NCBI RefSeq assembly: GCF_016802725.1
Contig: NW_024105257.1
Location: 2,501-66,500, forward strand
DNA length: 64,000 nt
Direction: 5' to 3'
From: Solenopsis invicta
Lineage: Eukaryota; Arthropoda; Insecta; Hymenoptera; Formicidae
Part shown: in pieces, positions 42,878 through 55,200 of the stretch
Layout: each line of letters opens with the position of its first letter
How positions within the stretch are numbered: the stretch's first letter is position 1
Translations under genes and position numbers: made by a program
The notes under the pieces: generated by a model
Seen by the model: the letters and a program-made list of their open reading frames with translations, nothing else
What the model was told of the DNA's origin: nothing
Database searches by the model: none

Positions 42878-42979
42878 CTATGAATAAAAAGACAAGATTT
42901 TGATCCGTTTACTTTGATTTTATTCCGATCCTTAGGATTGCAGAGCAAATAAAAAGAAATGAATTTTTTTCTATCTTAC

Positions 42980-43450
42980 CAAGCGTTTCTTCGTCCTGGG
43001 ATACAAGGAGCACTTCTTGACCCTCGCATCAGATTTCTTTAATGCTGTTTTTACATCCTCCAGCCACGAGAGATTGTTCTCTGTGATTTGTATGACCATC
43101 GGTTCTTTCCTTTCTTCCCGTTTCTTTAGCAGCAAGTATGTTTTTCCTACCGGATCGGTTTGTTTCCCGACCAACGTTAGATTAGTTTCCTTCAACGCAA
43201 TCTTCAAATCTAGTTGTTGTACAGCGATCTCCTCCAGAAGAATGAAACCACCAGTTTTTAAACTAGTGACCAAATTTTTGAGAATAATGTCAGACTGATT
43301 CGACAAAATATCCGCTGCTATGACGAGGTGCATATCCTGAGCGGGAGGTGCAGACTTCACGTCTCGCGTTACAACGTTTACTTTCATGTTCATTTGACTC
43401 AAACTCTCTATGTAATTGTTGGCAGAAACTGCGATTACTTGTAAATTAAT
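42980..43450 (-). pseudogene. FASN: FAS linker / pseudo-methyltransferase-region exon
   Basis: Starts after a TTTTTTCAG acceptor. MHLVIAADILSN, NLVTSLKTGGFILLEE and QTDPVGKTYLLLKK match the non-catalytic methyltransferase-like region of animal FAS. A one-base shift near 43010 precedes VLLVSQDEETL and the GTAAG donor. Confidence 0.85.
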
Positions 43451-43823
43451 CTGAAAAAAATCAAATGATTTTATAGTAATTTTAAGTGATGAAGAGGAAA
43501 GTATTGCTCTTGATAAGAAGCAATTACAAATAGAAACAAATTATGAAGTCAATTCGAATATGCCTTATTTCATTTACAAGTTTATATGCATTTTAAAGCT
43601 GTGCATACAAATATAAGGAATAAGTAAACAGTGTAATAAAATAAAATAATTTTTATGAATATAAGCATCATCATAATCAGCACAATCATAGATTTTTCAT
43701 CTCTAATTATTTCTAGATTTTTCGTTCATCTTTGATATTATATACACGAGGAAACACTAGAAATTTTAAATTAAAAATTATTTTATTTTGAATGACACGA
43801 AACAATGTATTAAAATCACTTAC

Positions 43824-45064
43824 GATAGGTGAGCCTAGTTCACCATTAAAAATGTCAAATATAAGCGGCGCCAAAAGAGCTTCCGCTGCTCGTTCGCCCG
43901 CAATCTCCATGGTTTTCAGTTTCAATGCTATCATGTTCTCACACATAATTTGCAAAAGGACAGTGAGTGCGTGTATTTTTCCTCTCTTTGGATCCTTTAC
44001 TAGATTTTGCGAATTTTCATAGGGCACAAAAGTGTATTGTTCATATTTAGGATCGGCTTGAGTCTGCTGTCGTCGAGGTGCCAAAGAAAATTTTAATCCT
44101 CTGAGCTCGATACCACCCGACTTAACAATATCGATGTCCTTATAGTGATACACCGGTAATCCACCATTTTCTGGTAATTCTTCCACCAGTCGTTTATGAA
44201 GAATGGGATCGATCGCCGCGTATTGGAGACGCGTCGGTAAATACATTACTCTATGGCTAGTGGACATTATGCTGAACTGAAGCATAGTGTCTATGTACGG
44301 AATCCATTGATTGAACCAGTACAATTGACCAGCAACGCCGTAGTTATCGCAAGATTTGATTCCTTGAAAGATATCGCGATACTCGTACCCGCGCAATCTC
44401 AATTCCTTATAAATGTCTTTGGCGTTCAATGGCAAAATCTCGTTGTCAGTAGGCGATGGTGGTGGCGGCAGCTTCAGTTGATCTTTCTCGATAGCCTTGG
44501 ATGCGTGGACGTTTCCACTGACGACTATTGTACCGGCCTCACAGATTTCAAAATCGCCCGTTCCCTCAAAGATGGTTATCGAAAATTTCACCATTCCCTC
44601 CTTTGGCATAATAATGGCTCGCTGAAAGCGCACGTTCTCGAATACCACCGGCAATCTTTCAAAATCGGTGCCACGCAGTTTCGCCAAAGTTTTCCATACT
44701 AACAGAATATAACCAGTAGCTGGGAAAAGGACGCGTCCGTTTCTTTCGACAGATCTATCTTGACGATACATTCTCCCGAGTGGCTCGATATTTGATTGAA
44801 AGAAGCCACATCCCACGCGGTGGAATGATCCCACTTGACTAGAGGCCCGATCATTGGTGTTCCTCGACCGACCGGAAAACTTATCGACGGATATAATTTG
44901 AAAATATTAGGTTGCGCACCAGCATTATACAGCTTACCCACATTAGACAGCAAAAAGGCCAGGTTGTCCGAATGATCTCGTTTATGAAGGCTGATATTTG
45001 ACATCGTTGGTGGTAACGATCTGCGTAAAATTGCCTGTAGCAAACAATGTGGTGCAATTTCTAT
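43824..45064 (-). pseudogene. FASN: FAS dehydratase region (exon 3, last part)
   Basis: VKIDLSKETD is joined out of frame to GRVLFPATGYILLVW. The roughly ten residues that hold the catalytic His of the first hot-dog fold are missing, a small deletion plus frameshift near 44740. Downstream runs open for over 300 codons to LGSPI and a GTAAGT donor at 43823. Confidence 0.9.
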
Positions 45065-45969
45065 TGTTATCGCGTTCTCTGGAATATGCGCGATCGCTTC
45101 GTAAGAGCACAGGAGAAAGCAAATTATTTACGTGATACGCAGACGAGCTAGATTGCGCGAGCGGACTGCCTCATGCAGACTCGGGTATGGAACTGGAAAT
45201 CCATCTGGCTGATCTTTGCTTTAGATTCGGGATGATTTTGTCGAGCGAAGCGCGTAGCTTAGGCCCGGCCGAGGCGATATATTTGCTGTGGAAGACGTAG
45301 CCGGAACTTTTCACCATCTTTACGAAGATATCTTTGCTCTTGAGCGTTTCTGCAAATTTTTGCATAGATTCAGGCGGACCGGAAATAGTGATCGAGTCCG
45401 CGGCGTTGTGACAAGCTGGAACGATATCGGGTGGGCACATTTTTCTGATCTCCTCCCAACTCAAACCAACTGCCGCCATAACGCCCGGTTCTAACTTGGA
45501 GTCCATAATCGCCTTGCCTCCAGAGTAAGCCGCTAAGACAGTTTGCTCTAGTGTAAACGCACCGTCAGCATAAGCACAACCCAATTCTCCAATGGAGTGT
45601 CCGATTATACCGTCCGGCGATATACCTATCGACGTTAAAATATCCACGAAAGCGACCTGCATAGATGTGATAGTCACGAAAGAATTTAGTACATTCTCTC
45701 GTCCGTGGCGTTCATGATGATATTCATGAGGTCGATGCCATTGGGTGCCAACGCGTCCGCGCATCGTCGCAAACTACGTTGAAAAATTTCAATGCCAAAC
45801 AATTGATGACCCATGCCCGCCCATTGCGTGCCCATACCGGAAAATACAAACCAAATTGAACGTCTCTCTTGAGAGCTCGTTATTTCATTCATTTCACGTG
45901 TACTATCGATGTTAAATATCTCGTAGCCGCGAATCTCATGGCCGGAAATATTATTATTATGAATCATTC
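45065..45969 (-). pseudogene. FASN: FAS malonyl/acetyltransferase region (exon 3, middle)
   Basis: FSGMGTQWAGMG starts the MAT domain. GHSIGELGCAYADG holds the nucleophilic Ser. Frameshift near 45690 between NATDE and NVLNSF. RWISSSIPESA is followed by TGA where Trp is expected, then another frameshift near 45110 before ENAITIEIAPHCLLQ. Confidence 0.9.
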
Positions 45970-46952
45970 TTAACAATAAGAGAAATTCATCGTCATTACG
46001 ATGCTTTTTGCTTTATCTAGTAAGGCCTGCACCGCTTCCTTTGTCCGACCTGATACAACAACCAATTTCGGCAATGATTCGGCGATGTTCAATAGCAATG
46101 ATGGTTTTGGTTTTGGATTGTTGCGAAGAATTATATGTGCGTTTGTACCACCGGAGCCAAATGAATTAATACCTATGAGACCACCGTTCCATGGTGTGGC
46201 CTTGTCGACTACTCGAATGCGTCCCTCTTTCAAGGCTGGAATATCTGGATTTGGTTTTTTAAAGTTCAAATTGCCGGGTATCACGCCTGCTTCCATCGCG
46301 ATTAGTACTTTGGCAATAGAGTATAATCCACTGGCCGATTCCGAGTGACCCATATTGGATTTGACTGAGCTAATTAGCAAGGGAGTCTTCCGATCTTTGC
46401 AGAACAGTTTCTCAATAGCAGATACCTCCACTTTGTCTCCTACTTTTGTACCGGTACCGTGAGCCTCCACGTAACTCACATCCGCGGGATTAATTCCTGC
46501 TTCAGTATAAATGTCTTGCATTAATTGATTCTGCATTTCATCATTGGGATATGTAATACCCTGGAATTTGTAGCCATTGGTATTTGTTTTTGTTCGAATG
46601 ACCGTCGCGTACACTCGACGTGCATCTTTTGCTTTCTACAAATACATCGCCACAACCGCCTCAGTCCTCACGTAACCGTTAGCTGAAACGTCGAACGTTT
46701 TGCATTTGCCATCCTGAGACAGCATGTTTAATTTTAATCCTTGTAAGGAATAGTTGGGTTTTAGCACGAGATTCAGTCCACCCACGATTGCAGCATAGCA
46801 TTCGCCAGCTCGTATTGCATTTACAGCATTATGTGTAGCGTATAATGATGAAGAACAAGCGGTATCTAACGAGTAACTTGGTCCAGTAAAATCAAAAGAA
46901 TACGAAACTCTGTTGGCAAACATAGATCTGGAACTGCCGAGCAGATTGTATC
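45970..46952 (-). pseudogene. FASN: FAS ketosynthase catalytic region (exon 3, first part)
   Basis: Active-site Cys in SLDTACSSSLYA; both catalytic His regions VEAHGTGT and KSNMGHSE are present. TAG at 46636-46638 replaces a Gln after AVVAMYL. A one-base loss in an A-run near 46010 breaks the exit from KS. Confidence 0.9.
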
Positions 46953-47729
46953 CTAAAAACAAATGCAAATGTCTCGATTTATTTTTAGCAAATTGTGTCA
47001 TTTTTCTAACGCAGTAATATATTTATAATAAATATTAAAATACAAACAATTATTTACACATACAATCAGAGAAAAAGTGTGTTTAAATTGTGTTTAAAAA
47101 ATTGTTTCTTTAATTAGATTTTTTAAAGTTAAAATATAAGTATCATTAATGAAAATAAAAGTTTATTTGATTTCAAGAAGTGACATCATTGGTTTTTTGA
47201 ATAGTAAATATGTAAATTATTTGTTTAATTTATTTGTTTAATTTAAACAAATCAGTTTTTAATTCAAAGAAAATATTGACATAAATGTATGAAATAACGT
47301 AATTGTGATTATTTTAATATATTTCTTTCATTAAAAAAAGATTTGCATTGCATAACCAAACTATTTCTTTAAAAAATCTAATAAAAAATCTAATAAAAAA
47401 AAGAATCAAGAAATTTCTTCAAATCAAAGAAATTTTTCTTTAACTGTATAGCAATGCTACACTTTTCTTTAACCATAACAAATTTCTTTGATTTAAACAA
47501 AACTTTTTTGAAGAAACTTTTCTGGGTGTGAAATGATGCATCTGTACTATCACAATTACTTTCCTATTTTAAAAAAAATTTTAGATATTTAGAATCCATA
47601 AATGTTATAATTTCTTAATTTTCTTACGTTTAAATGAAACTTGAACAAATACTTTGCTTTGCGGTACATAAAAAAAAATTAAAATAATTGACAGAAAATA
47701 TTTGGCACCATTTTTTATAATGTACAAAC
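46953..47729 (-). other. FAS intron between exons 2 and 3
   Basis: Donor GTTTGT at 47729, acceptor TTTTTAG at 46953. AT-rich, with several short AAATTTCTTT-like repeats near 47380-47530. Confidence 0.7.
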
Positions 47730-48082
47730 CATTTATAGTCTCTGCATCTCGCATCCAGAATTCATCCGATTCTGAGGAAGAGATACCAACAAAAACGCCG
47801 GTACGCGATCCTCTCACAGTCGTGGGATTGATGCCAGCGTCAATTATCGCTTCATACGTGGCTTCTAACAATAAACGAAGCTGCGGATCCATTACATGTG
47901 CCTGCTTGGGATGTATTCCAAAAAAAGCTGCATCAAAGCTGCTGAGGTCCTTGATTTTGGCAAATCTGGCTGTAGCCCATATAGGCCCCTTGGCCAACGG
48001 CGCTCGTCATCCGTCACCATATCTATTTCGTTCATTAAATTTTTTTTTAATTCGTCGATATTAGCTGATTCAGGCAGACGAC
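47730..48082 (-). pseudogene. FASN: FAS exon 2, N-terminal ketosynthase
   Basis: Reads NEIDMVTDDERRWPRGLYG, a one-base frameshift, then SSFDAAFFGIHPKQAHVMDP and SRTGVFVGISSSESDEFW, all typical of the FAS ketosynthase N-terminus. Donor at 47729 joins N-G-Y at the next exon. Confidence 0.88.
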
Positions 48083-48159
48083 CTGGGAAAAGTGTTTATT
48101 TGGTTGATACGTTACGCTCTCATAGAGATCCGGCAAGTCGTGCCATAATCAACAATTAC

Positions 48160-48271
48160 CTGATATACCCGTAATGACAATATCATTATCGACATATGGT
48201 AGCGATACTTCATTTCCGATCGCGGATTCCCGCGTCATAGGACCGTTGACACTTTCAAACTGAGCAAACAT
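48160..48271 (-). pseudogene. FASN: FAS exon 1
   Basis: ATG at 48271 gives 37 codons, ending DNDIVITGISG across a 77-bp intron to RLPESANIDELKKN in exon 2. The intron keeps GTAATT and TTTTCCCAG signals. Confidence 0.8.
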
Positions 48272-48770
48272 CTTGACTGTAGAAAACTCGTATTAATCTT
48301 CTTTCACTCTAAATCTGCAAAAATAGAACCAATTTGATCTTTTTTACGTTTCTCAACACATCTATCCAGTCAACAAAGTGCCAGTAATTTGCCTACTAAT
48401 TGCTTCAATTTCGCCGGACTTAAAACACAGCTTTAACAAAATTTCTTTAGTTTTTCAGGATTAGGGGGAGTACAAGGTAGAGATGCGTATAAGCATCAAA
48501 TTAATAATTAAATTGATTAACAATTTACCCAAGTAGGAATAGAATACATTGAACCAGTATTGAATAATGGCGAGGTAGCGATTCTGTATCGAAAATTGAG
48601 ATTCATATTTCAGTACTGGTCTTATACTGGACCAACATTAAAAAATTAATGATATTGTACTAGCCCATTATGTAGATTAATACAGAATAGTAGTACTGGT
48701 TCAGCATATTGCTGGTAAGATTTCAATAATATATCAATACAAAAATTGACAAAAGGAATATGTTGAATAT
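48272..48770. other. 5' flank of FAS remnant, start of scattered GTACTG motifs
   Basis: No clear promoter. Scattered CAGTACTG motifs from 48540 herald the satellite. Confidence 0.5.
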
Positions 48771-49190
48771 CAGTACTGAACCAGTACATTTCCAATACAT
48801 TTTTGTTATTACATCAGTACTGAAATCGGCGAAAGTAATATGTCGGATATCAGTATCGAAACTGTACATTGCCGTTATATTTACAACACCGAACCTATAC
48901 AAAAGTTGGTTAAAAAAATATGTCGAATATCAGTACTGAACCAGTACATTTCCAATAAATTTTTGTTATTATATCAATACTAAAATCGGCGAAAGTAATA
49001 TGTCAGGTATTAGTACCGAAACTGTACATTCCTGTTATATTTACAACACTGAGCCTATACAAAAGTTGTTTAAAGGAATATGTCGAATATCAGTACTGAA
49101 CCAGTACATTTCTAGTAGATTTTTGTTATTACATCAGTATTGAAATCGGCGAAAGTAATATGTCGCATATCAGTATCAAAACTGTACATT
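48771..49190. repeat. 160-bp satellite, about 2.6 units
   Basis: CAGTACTGAACCAGTACATT starts units at 48771, 48931 and 49091. Each contains GAAATCGGCGAAAGTAATAT-like sequence and ACTGTACATT. Many sub-motifs are palindromic (CAGTACTG). Confidence 0.92.
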
Positions 49191-49371
49191 TTATATATAA
49201 AAAATAATAGAAATTATTTCTGTATAAAACATATTTGTATGTACATAAAAAAACATTAATTACGCGTATTTAATGTAAAAATATATTTCCTATAGAAACA
49301 ATTTCTTAATAAAAATATAAATACCTATTTATATAACAACTTCAATGTCAAAAGATACCCTTGTGATACCT

Positions 49372-49580
49372 TGTCATGTCACCATGCTTGAGCGCGCGAA
49401 ATGTCAGCTCTGTGATTTGTAAACTTTAAAGGCGAATAATTTAAAAACCATTATGCCCTCGACATTTTTGTATTAAAATTTTTTTCTTAGAGAATCTAAA
49501 GAATCCGCTCTTAAGAGAGAATCCGAGCTTTTTAGGACACCCTTTACATAAAATATAAAGATATACCGTAAGTAAATATT
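49372..49580. repeat. dispersed repeat, copy at right of FAS pseudogene
   Basis: Direct repeat of 41649-41860; see the left copy. Includes GCGCGAAATGTCAGCTCTGT and GAATCCGCTCTTAAGAGAG. Confidence 0.88.
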
Positions 49581-50001
49581 TAATAATATAATTATACTAC
49601 TACTTGCGATAAGCCGATGTCAGATGATTTATAAGGATACGTAAAAGCATCTTTTTTGGGATAGTTTAATTCAATGTTCTTTGTTTAAAAAATTATATGA
49701 AACAATTTTATCAATTTGAATAATTTCACTATTTTTAAGTTGTAATAACGATGTTATTAGGGAAAGTATTAGTAATAATCATTTCCTTCCTTGTGGTACT
49801 TGTAAATGTATTTTTTGATGTATTATTTCCTAAATTAACTATTTTAGTTTTTTTTAGAGTTCTTGATAAAGATTAACTTTTACGTCTTCTTGCCAAGGAT
49901 CGATTGTGCGTTTATTCATTTATTTATTTTCGAGCTTTTTTTTAAATTTTGAGGTTTGTTGTATAAATAGTGACGGAATTTAATCTTTATTTAAAGAAGA
50001 A
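49581..50001. other. presumed 5' flank of the transposase-like gene
   Basis: AT-rich, no ORF. A TTGTATAAATAG TATA-like sequence lies near 49960, about 40 bp before the first ATG of the downstream gene. Confidence 0.5.
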
Positions 50002-50124
50002 ATGTTGAAAAGAAAATATTATAATACTAAAAAATGTCGAGAGCTAAAAAAACAATTAAATGTACCATCTCCTTCATCTCTGTCATCATTTGATGATAAT
50101 GAAACGGCTATCAATCGGGTGACT

Positions 50125-51202
50125 TGTAACAAACCGCCTTTCCGCTCCCCCCTCGGACCGTCCATCGTTCCGGGCTGTCCGGCCGAACAACCGCCGGACA
50201 GCAGAAACACGGCGCATAGCGCCGAAAATATACTCTAACACCGGCGTAGCGCGCGTTGACGCATCCGCACGTGAGATCTGCGTGGCAGATCTCCGCGCGC
50301 ACGCGCTCGACCGGAGTGGCGACCGCCGGACCGATCTCGAGCGGCAGGGAGACCCCCACCGATTCCGTACCGTTCCGTACCCCCGCACCGTCCCTGCTCT
50401 CGAGATTCGGGTATATAAGCGCCGCCGCTCCGAGAGTCGAGCGGTCTTCTTCTCCGTCCACTCTCCGATCCAGAAGAAGCCCAACCTAGCGCTCACTTGG
50501 GAGTTAAGAGCCTTAGCTTCCGCCAAGCAGTCTTGGCAAGAGCCTTCCGCTAATCCCGATACCGCCGATAAAAACGGGCTCAAGTACATCTTGGGCTCCA
50601 CCAGGAGATCCTGGTCGGCGATTCCCGATCCGCCGTCCTTACTACGGTATCGACTCACGGCCTGGGGTGTGGAGTTCCGCGCCTCTACCAAGGGCTCTTG
50701 GCGTGAGTCGATCACCACGGCCGAACATCGCGGTATTAACCACTCGCGACGGGAATCCCCGCTCCGCGTACACTCGCACCGAACGCGCGTCACTTACGGC
50801 CGTGGCCACGGCCTTCAGCAAGGCCACGGTCTGCGCGCGTCAACACCGGCTCCGAGTTCCCGGAAAACTCGAGGCCGGAATTCCGCGAACTCAGCCGCGA
50901 CAATAGCGCGATCCAGACATTGTAAATACCGTTCGTTACGTCCGCGCGCTCCGTTTTCTCGTCCGTCCGTCCGCGCGTAGCCGTTAAGTTTTGTTGGGTC
51001 CGTCCGAGCGTCACCGTCATCCGTCCGTCCGCGCGTCGTGGCCAAGCCACTCCACCTGTATATAGTCAACACAAAATAAACGCACTATTGTATTTACCAC
51101 CTAAAGCGATACAAGTCTAGTTCTCTTGGCGACCTCCCTCCGCGTCCTGGTCCGTCCGCAGTCACGCACCGCCCCGTGCGCGGAAAAAGACGGGTCGTTA
51201 CA
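50125..51202 (+). repeat. 5' LTR of the tRNA-Lys gypsy element
   Basis: TGTAACAAACCGCC to GGGTCGTTACA. TATA box GGGTATATAAGC at 50409-50420; AAATAAACGC poly-A-like signal near 51074. Repeated GTCCGTCCGTCCG blocks near 50960-51030. Confidence 0.97.
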
Positions 51203-51220
51203 TGGCGCCCGAACAGGGAC
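51203..51220 (+). other. primer binding site, tRNA-Lys type
   Basis: TGGCGCCCGAACAGGGAC, adjacent to the LTR, complementary to the 3' end of tRNA-Lys. Confidence 0.95.
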
Positions 51221-51263
51221 CGTTTACGTTCCGACCGCGGAGAACTAGACCCGTACCGATCCG

Positions 51264-52217
51264 ATGCCGCGGAGCTGGATATACCGTATCGACCGCGCCG
51301 AACTGCTCCGACAATTACAGCACGCCGATCTCGCCACTGACGGAAACGTCAACGAGCTTCGCCGCCGACTCAGCGAATTTCTAGTATTGCACCCCGAACA
51401 CGCGCCGGCCGGAGTCATGGCCGATCCACCCGCACTTAACGTTACCGTACCGGAACCGACCGCCTCGACCGAAAGAGACTCCCCCGCGAAAGTGATGAAC
51501 CAGATCCGTAAATGGGGATGTCACTTCGACGGGAAGGACCCGGTGTCCTTCCTGGAACGCGTCGACGAGCTACGAGCCGAATACGGCTACGACGACGCGT
51601 TGCTCCTCCGCGGACTGCCGGAGATGCTACGGGGAGACGCACTCCTCTGGTATCGCAACAACCGCACCGCGTGGGGGACATGGCAGGAGTTCCTCGGAGA
51701 ATTCCGAGAGTACTACCTGCCGCGCCGTTACTTTGCTCAACTCCGGCGGGACATTCAAGCCCGAACGCAGGCTCCGGAGGAGCCCTACCGCAAATACGCA
51801 ACCGACGTACTCACAATGATGCGTCGCGCCGGGGGTTTCGGAGAGGAGGATCAGCTCGACCTCCTCTACGACAATATGCACCCCCGGTATAAGCTATACG
51901 TCCGCCGCGACGACATTCACCGGAACACCGAGTTGCTACGGCGAGCCGAAGAATTCGAGCACATTAGCTCGCAATGCCGCGAACGGCAACCCGCGTCGAA
52001 GCCGCCCGCGAATTCGGCTGCCACCGCCTACGACAAGGACACGTGCTGCTGGCGGTGTAAGCAGCGCGGTCACACGCGGTTCGAATGCCGCCGCGCGGCC
52101 CGCAAATTTTGTTCCCAGTGCGGGAAAGACGACGTCTATACCCGCGATTGCCATCCGCCGCCGGGAAACGCCGCCAGGGCCGGGGGCACCGAGACCGCTC
52201 CCCGGTCCTCCGAATAA
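51264..52217 (+). CDS. gag: gag of the tRNA-Lys gypsy element
   Basis: 317 codons. Capsid-like region with KWGCHFDGKDPVSFLERVDE and EFREYYLPRRYFAQLRRDI, typical of the gypsy retrotransposon gag family. Near the C-terminus one complete CCHC zinc knuckle, CWRCKQRGHTRFEC, is followed by a second, CSQCGKDDVYTRDC, in which the His position is not His. Binds and packages element RNA. Pol overlaps from 52085 in the -1 frame. Start is the first ATG in the open frame, 43 bp past the primer site. Confidence 0.9.
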   Translation: MPRSWIYRIDRAELLRQLQHADLATDGNVNELRRRLSEFLVLHPEHAPAGVMADPPALNVTVPEPTASTERDSPAKVMNQIRKWGCHFDGKDPVSFLERVDELRAEYGYDDALLLRGLPEMLRGDALLWYRNNRTAWGTWQEFLGEFREYYLPRRYFAQLRRDIQARTQAPEEPYRKYATDVLTMMRRAGGFGEEDQLDLLYDNMHPRYKLYVRRDDIHRNTELLRRAEEFEHISSQCRERQPASKPPANSAATAYDKDTCCWRCKQRGHTRFECRRAARKFCSQCGKDDVYTRDCHPPPGNAARAGGTETAPRSSE

Positions 52218-55200
52218 GGTACAATCCGCGACCGCACATCGACGTCCCCGTCGGGGATACCACGCTCACGGCCTTGCTCGACTCAGGCTCCGAAGGCTCA
52301 TTTGTGAGCACCGACGCCGCCGAACGCCTCCACGGGAAGGGGTACACGACAATACCCGTCACAGGCCGGATCTACCTCGCGGACGGCTCCAGCACGCCGG
52401 TCGAGACGTGCCTCGTGCTGCCGGTTGTATTCCCGGCGCGCTCGTTCCGCCACGAATTCCGCGTGCTACCCGGACTCGACGTCGACATGTTGATCGGCGT
52501 CGATGTCATGGCACGAGCCCGGATCACGATTCCTCCGCCGCCACTGCACCGGGAGGAAGACCGCCCGCCGCGAGACGCCGTCCGTCCGACAACCGTCGCC
52601 AGCACCGAACCCGCGGAAGACGCACGCTTGCAGGCTTTCCTCGCCGAGGAACTGCCAAAGTTCGACCGAGTGCGTGGACCGACCGACCGCGCGGAACACG
52701 TGATCCGCGTTAAGAACCATCCGCCGATCAAGCAGCGCTACCGTCCCCGAAATCCGGCAATGCAGGCGATCATCGACCACGAGGTCGACGAGATGATACG
52801 CGCCGGAGTCATAGAGCCGTCTCGCAGCGCGTGGAGCTCGCCGATCGTCATCGTGCGCAAGAAAGACGGAAAACCGCGGTTCTGTATAGATTTCCGCCGC
52901 GTAAACGAGGTGACGGAACGCGACGCCTACCCGTTACCTCAGATACCCGCCACGCTCGACAAATTGAGAGGCGCGCGGTACCTCTCGACGATCGACTTAA
53001 TGAGCGGCTACTGGCAGATACCCCTGGCCCCGGCAAGCCGACCCGTTACCGCTTTTACCGTGCCGGGTCGGGGGTTAATGCAATTTAAAGTGATGCCGTT
53101 TGGGCTTCACTCCGCGCCGGCTACCTTCCAGCGTCTGCTCGACGATGTCCTCGGGCCCGAACTAGAACCGCGGGTTTTCGTCTACTTGGACGACATCATC
53201 GTCGTCACCCGAACGTTCGACGAGCACCTCGCCACGCTGCGAGAGGTTTTCCGCCGGCTACGCGAAGCGCGACTCCGACCGAACACCGAGAAGTGCCGTT
53301 TTTGCACGGAGCGGCTGAAGTATCTCGGCCACGTGGTCGACCGCGACGGAATCCGGACCGATCCGGAGAAGACGGAGGCTATCGCGAACTGGCCCGAGCC
53401 GCAGAGCGTGCGGCAGATACGACAGTTCCTAGGCCTCGCGTCCTGGTACCGCCGTTTTATCCGAGACTTCGCGACCGTCGCCGCCCCGCTCACCGCGCTC
53501 ACACGAAAAAATGCCCGCTGGTCATGGGGGAACCACGAGCAGGCGGCCTTCGAGGCCTTGAAAACGACCCTCACGTCCGCACCCGTGCTAGCCTGCCCGG
53601 ATTTCGAGCGACAGTTCGTGCTGCAAACGGACGCAAGCACGACCGGACTGGGTGCCGTGCTCACCCAGTACTTCCCTGAGGGCGAGCGCGTCATCGCGTA
53701 CGCGAGCCGAACGCTCAACAACGCAGAGCGCAACTATAGCGCGACCGAGCTCGAATGTCTCGCCGTACTCTGGGGGATCCGCCGAATGCGAGACTACCTT
53801 GAGGGTTACCGCTTCAAGGTAGTCACCGACCATCAGTCACTCCGGTGGCTGCAAAAGCTAGACTCACCGACCGGACGTTTGGGCCGATGGGCCTTCGAAC
53901 TACGACAATTCGACTTCGAGGTGCAATACCGGAAGGGGTCGCTGAATAAGGTTGCGGACGCGCTCTCACGGCGAACGGCCGTTAACGCCGCCGCGAACAC
54001 AGCTTGCGCGTGGTACCGAAAGTGGTGGGACATCACTTCCACCACTCCCGACGCCGCCCCCGACTTCCGCATCGCGGACGGTCGCCTCTACCGGCACGTG
54101 CTCCACACGCTGGACTTCACGGACGCGCCGAACGACGCGCAGTGGAAGGAGTGCGTGCCGCGCGAAAACCGAGCCGAACTCCTCCAGCGGTACCACGACG
54201 CACCGACCGCCGGACATCTCGGCACCGCGAAAACGATCGCTCGCATTGCCCGCCACTTCTACTGGCCGGGAATGTTCCGCGAGATCTCGCGCTACGTACG
54301 GCAGTGCCGAACCTGCCTAGCGCATAAACCAGAGCAACGGCGACCGGCCGGATTGCTCCACCCGACCGACGTGTCACAGCCATGGCAACAGGTAACGATC
54401 GACCTGGTAGGGCCGCTTCCGCGGTCAAGCCAGGGGCATACATGGCTGTTGACAATGCAGGACCGGTTCACGAAGTGGCTGGAAATGCGAGCGCTTCGAC
54501 GCGCTACCGCCGCGAATGTCGCTACCGCACTGACCAAAGCCGTCATCCTGCGGCACGGCTGCCCCGAGGAAATTTGGTCAGATAACGGGACCCAGCTCCG
54601 CTCCGCGACCCTGACCGACCTGCTGCGTGCGCTTCAAATCCGCCACCGTCTCACGCCGGCGTACGCCCCGCACTGCAATCCGGTCGAGCGCACAAACCGA
54701 ACCGTCAAAACTATGATCCGTCAGTACCTACATCGCGACCACCGCAAGTGGGACGAACGCCTCGCCGAATTGCAGTTCGCGTACAACACCGCGACTCACG
54801 ACGCAACGGGGCATACGCCGGCGTTCCTGAACCACGGCCGCGAGTTACGACGGCCGGAGGAACGCGCACCAGCCGGCCCTCCGCAACGACCGCACGCGTT
54901 GCAGCGCCGACTACGTGAGACGTACGCGCTCGTCCGCATCCAGCTGGCCCGTGCGTTCCAACGGCAGCAACAATATTATAATCTGCGTCGGCGGGAATGG
55001 CGACCGAAGCGGGGAGATTGGGTGTGGAAGCGAGACCACCCCCTCTCCCGTCGTGCGGATGCGTTCAACGCGAAACTCGCGCCGAAGTATATAGGGCCAC
55101 TCGAGGTACGCCGCATCATCTCGCCGGTAATATACGACCTCCGAAGCGCGGGGGGCAAGTGGTACCGGCACGTCCATGTCCAGGACCTCAAGCCGGCCCC

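Larger units (their letters stand above)
42573..48271 (-). pseudogene. FASN: fatty acid synthase pseudogene, truncated after the start of ER
   Basis: Six exons with consistent GT/AG junctions: 48271-48160, 48082-47730, 46952-43824, 43450-42980 and 42877-42573, the third carrying KS, MAT and DH together. Domain order KS-MAT-DH-linker-ER matches animal type I FAS, which makes palmitate from malonyl-CoA in the cytosol. Lesions: frameshift near 47990, TAG 46636, frameshifts near 46010 and 45690, TGA near 45171, frameshift near 45110, deletion plus frameshift near 44740, frameshift near 43010, TAA and TGA in the last exon. KR, ACP and TE are absent. Insects, ants in particular, carry several FAS paralogues, so this is probably a dead duplicate. 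Confidence 0.93.

Noticed and set aside
42573..48271. Functional polyketide synthase or FAS gene
   Set aside because: At least nine frame breaks or stops, a lost DH catalytic segment, and absence of KR, ACP and TE.
50086..50980. Overlapping ORFs of 230 codons on both strands, repeated at 55792-56785
   Set aside because: They fall in the two LTR copies; the repetition reflects LTR identity and not a gene pair.
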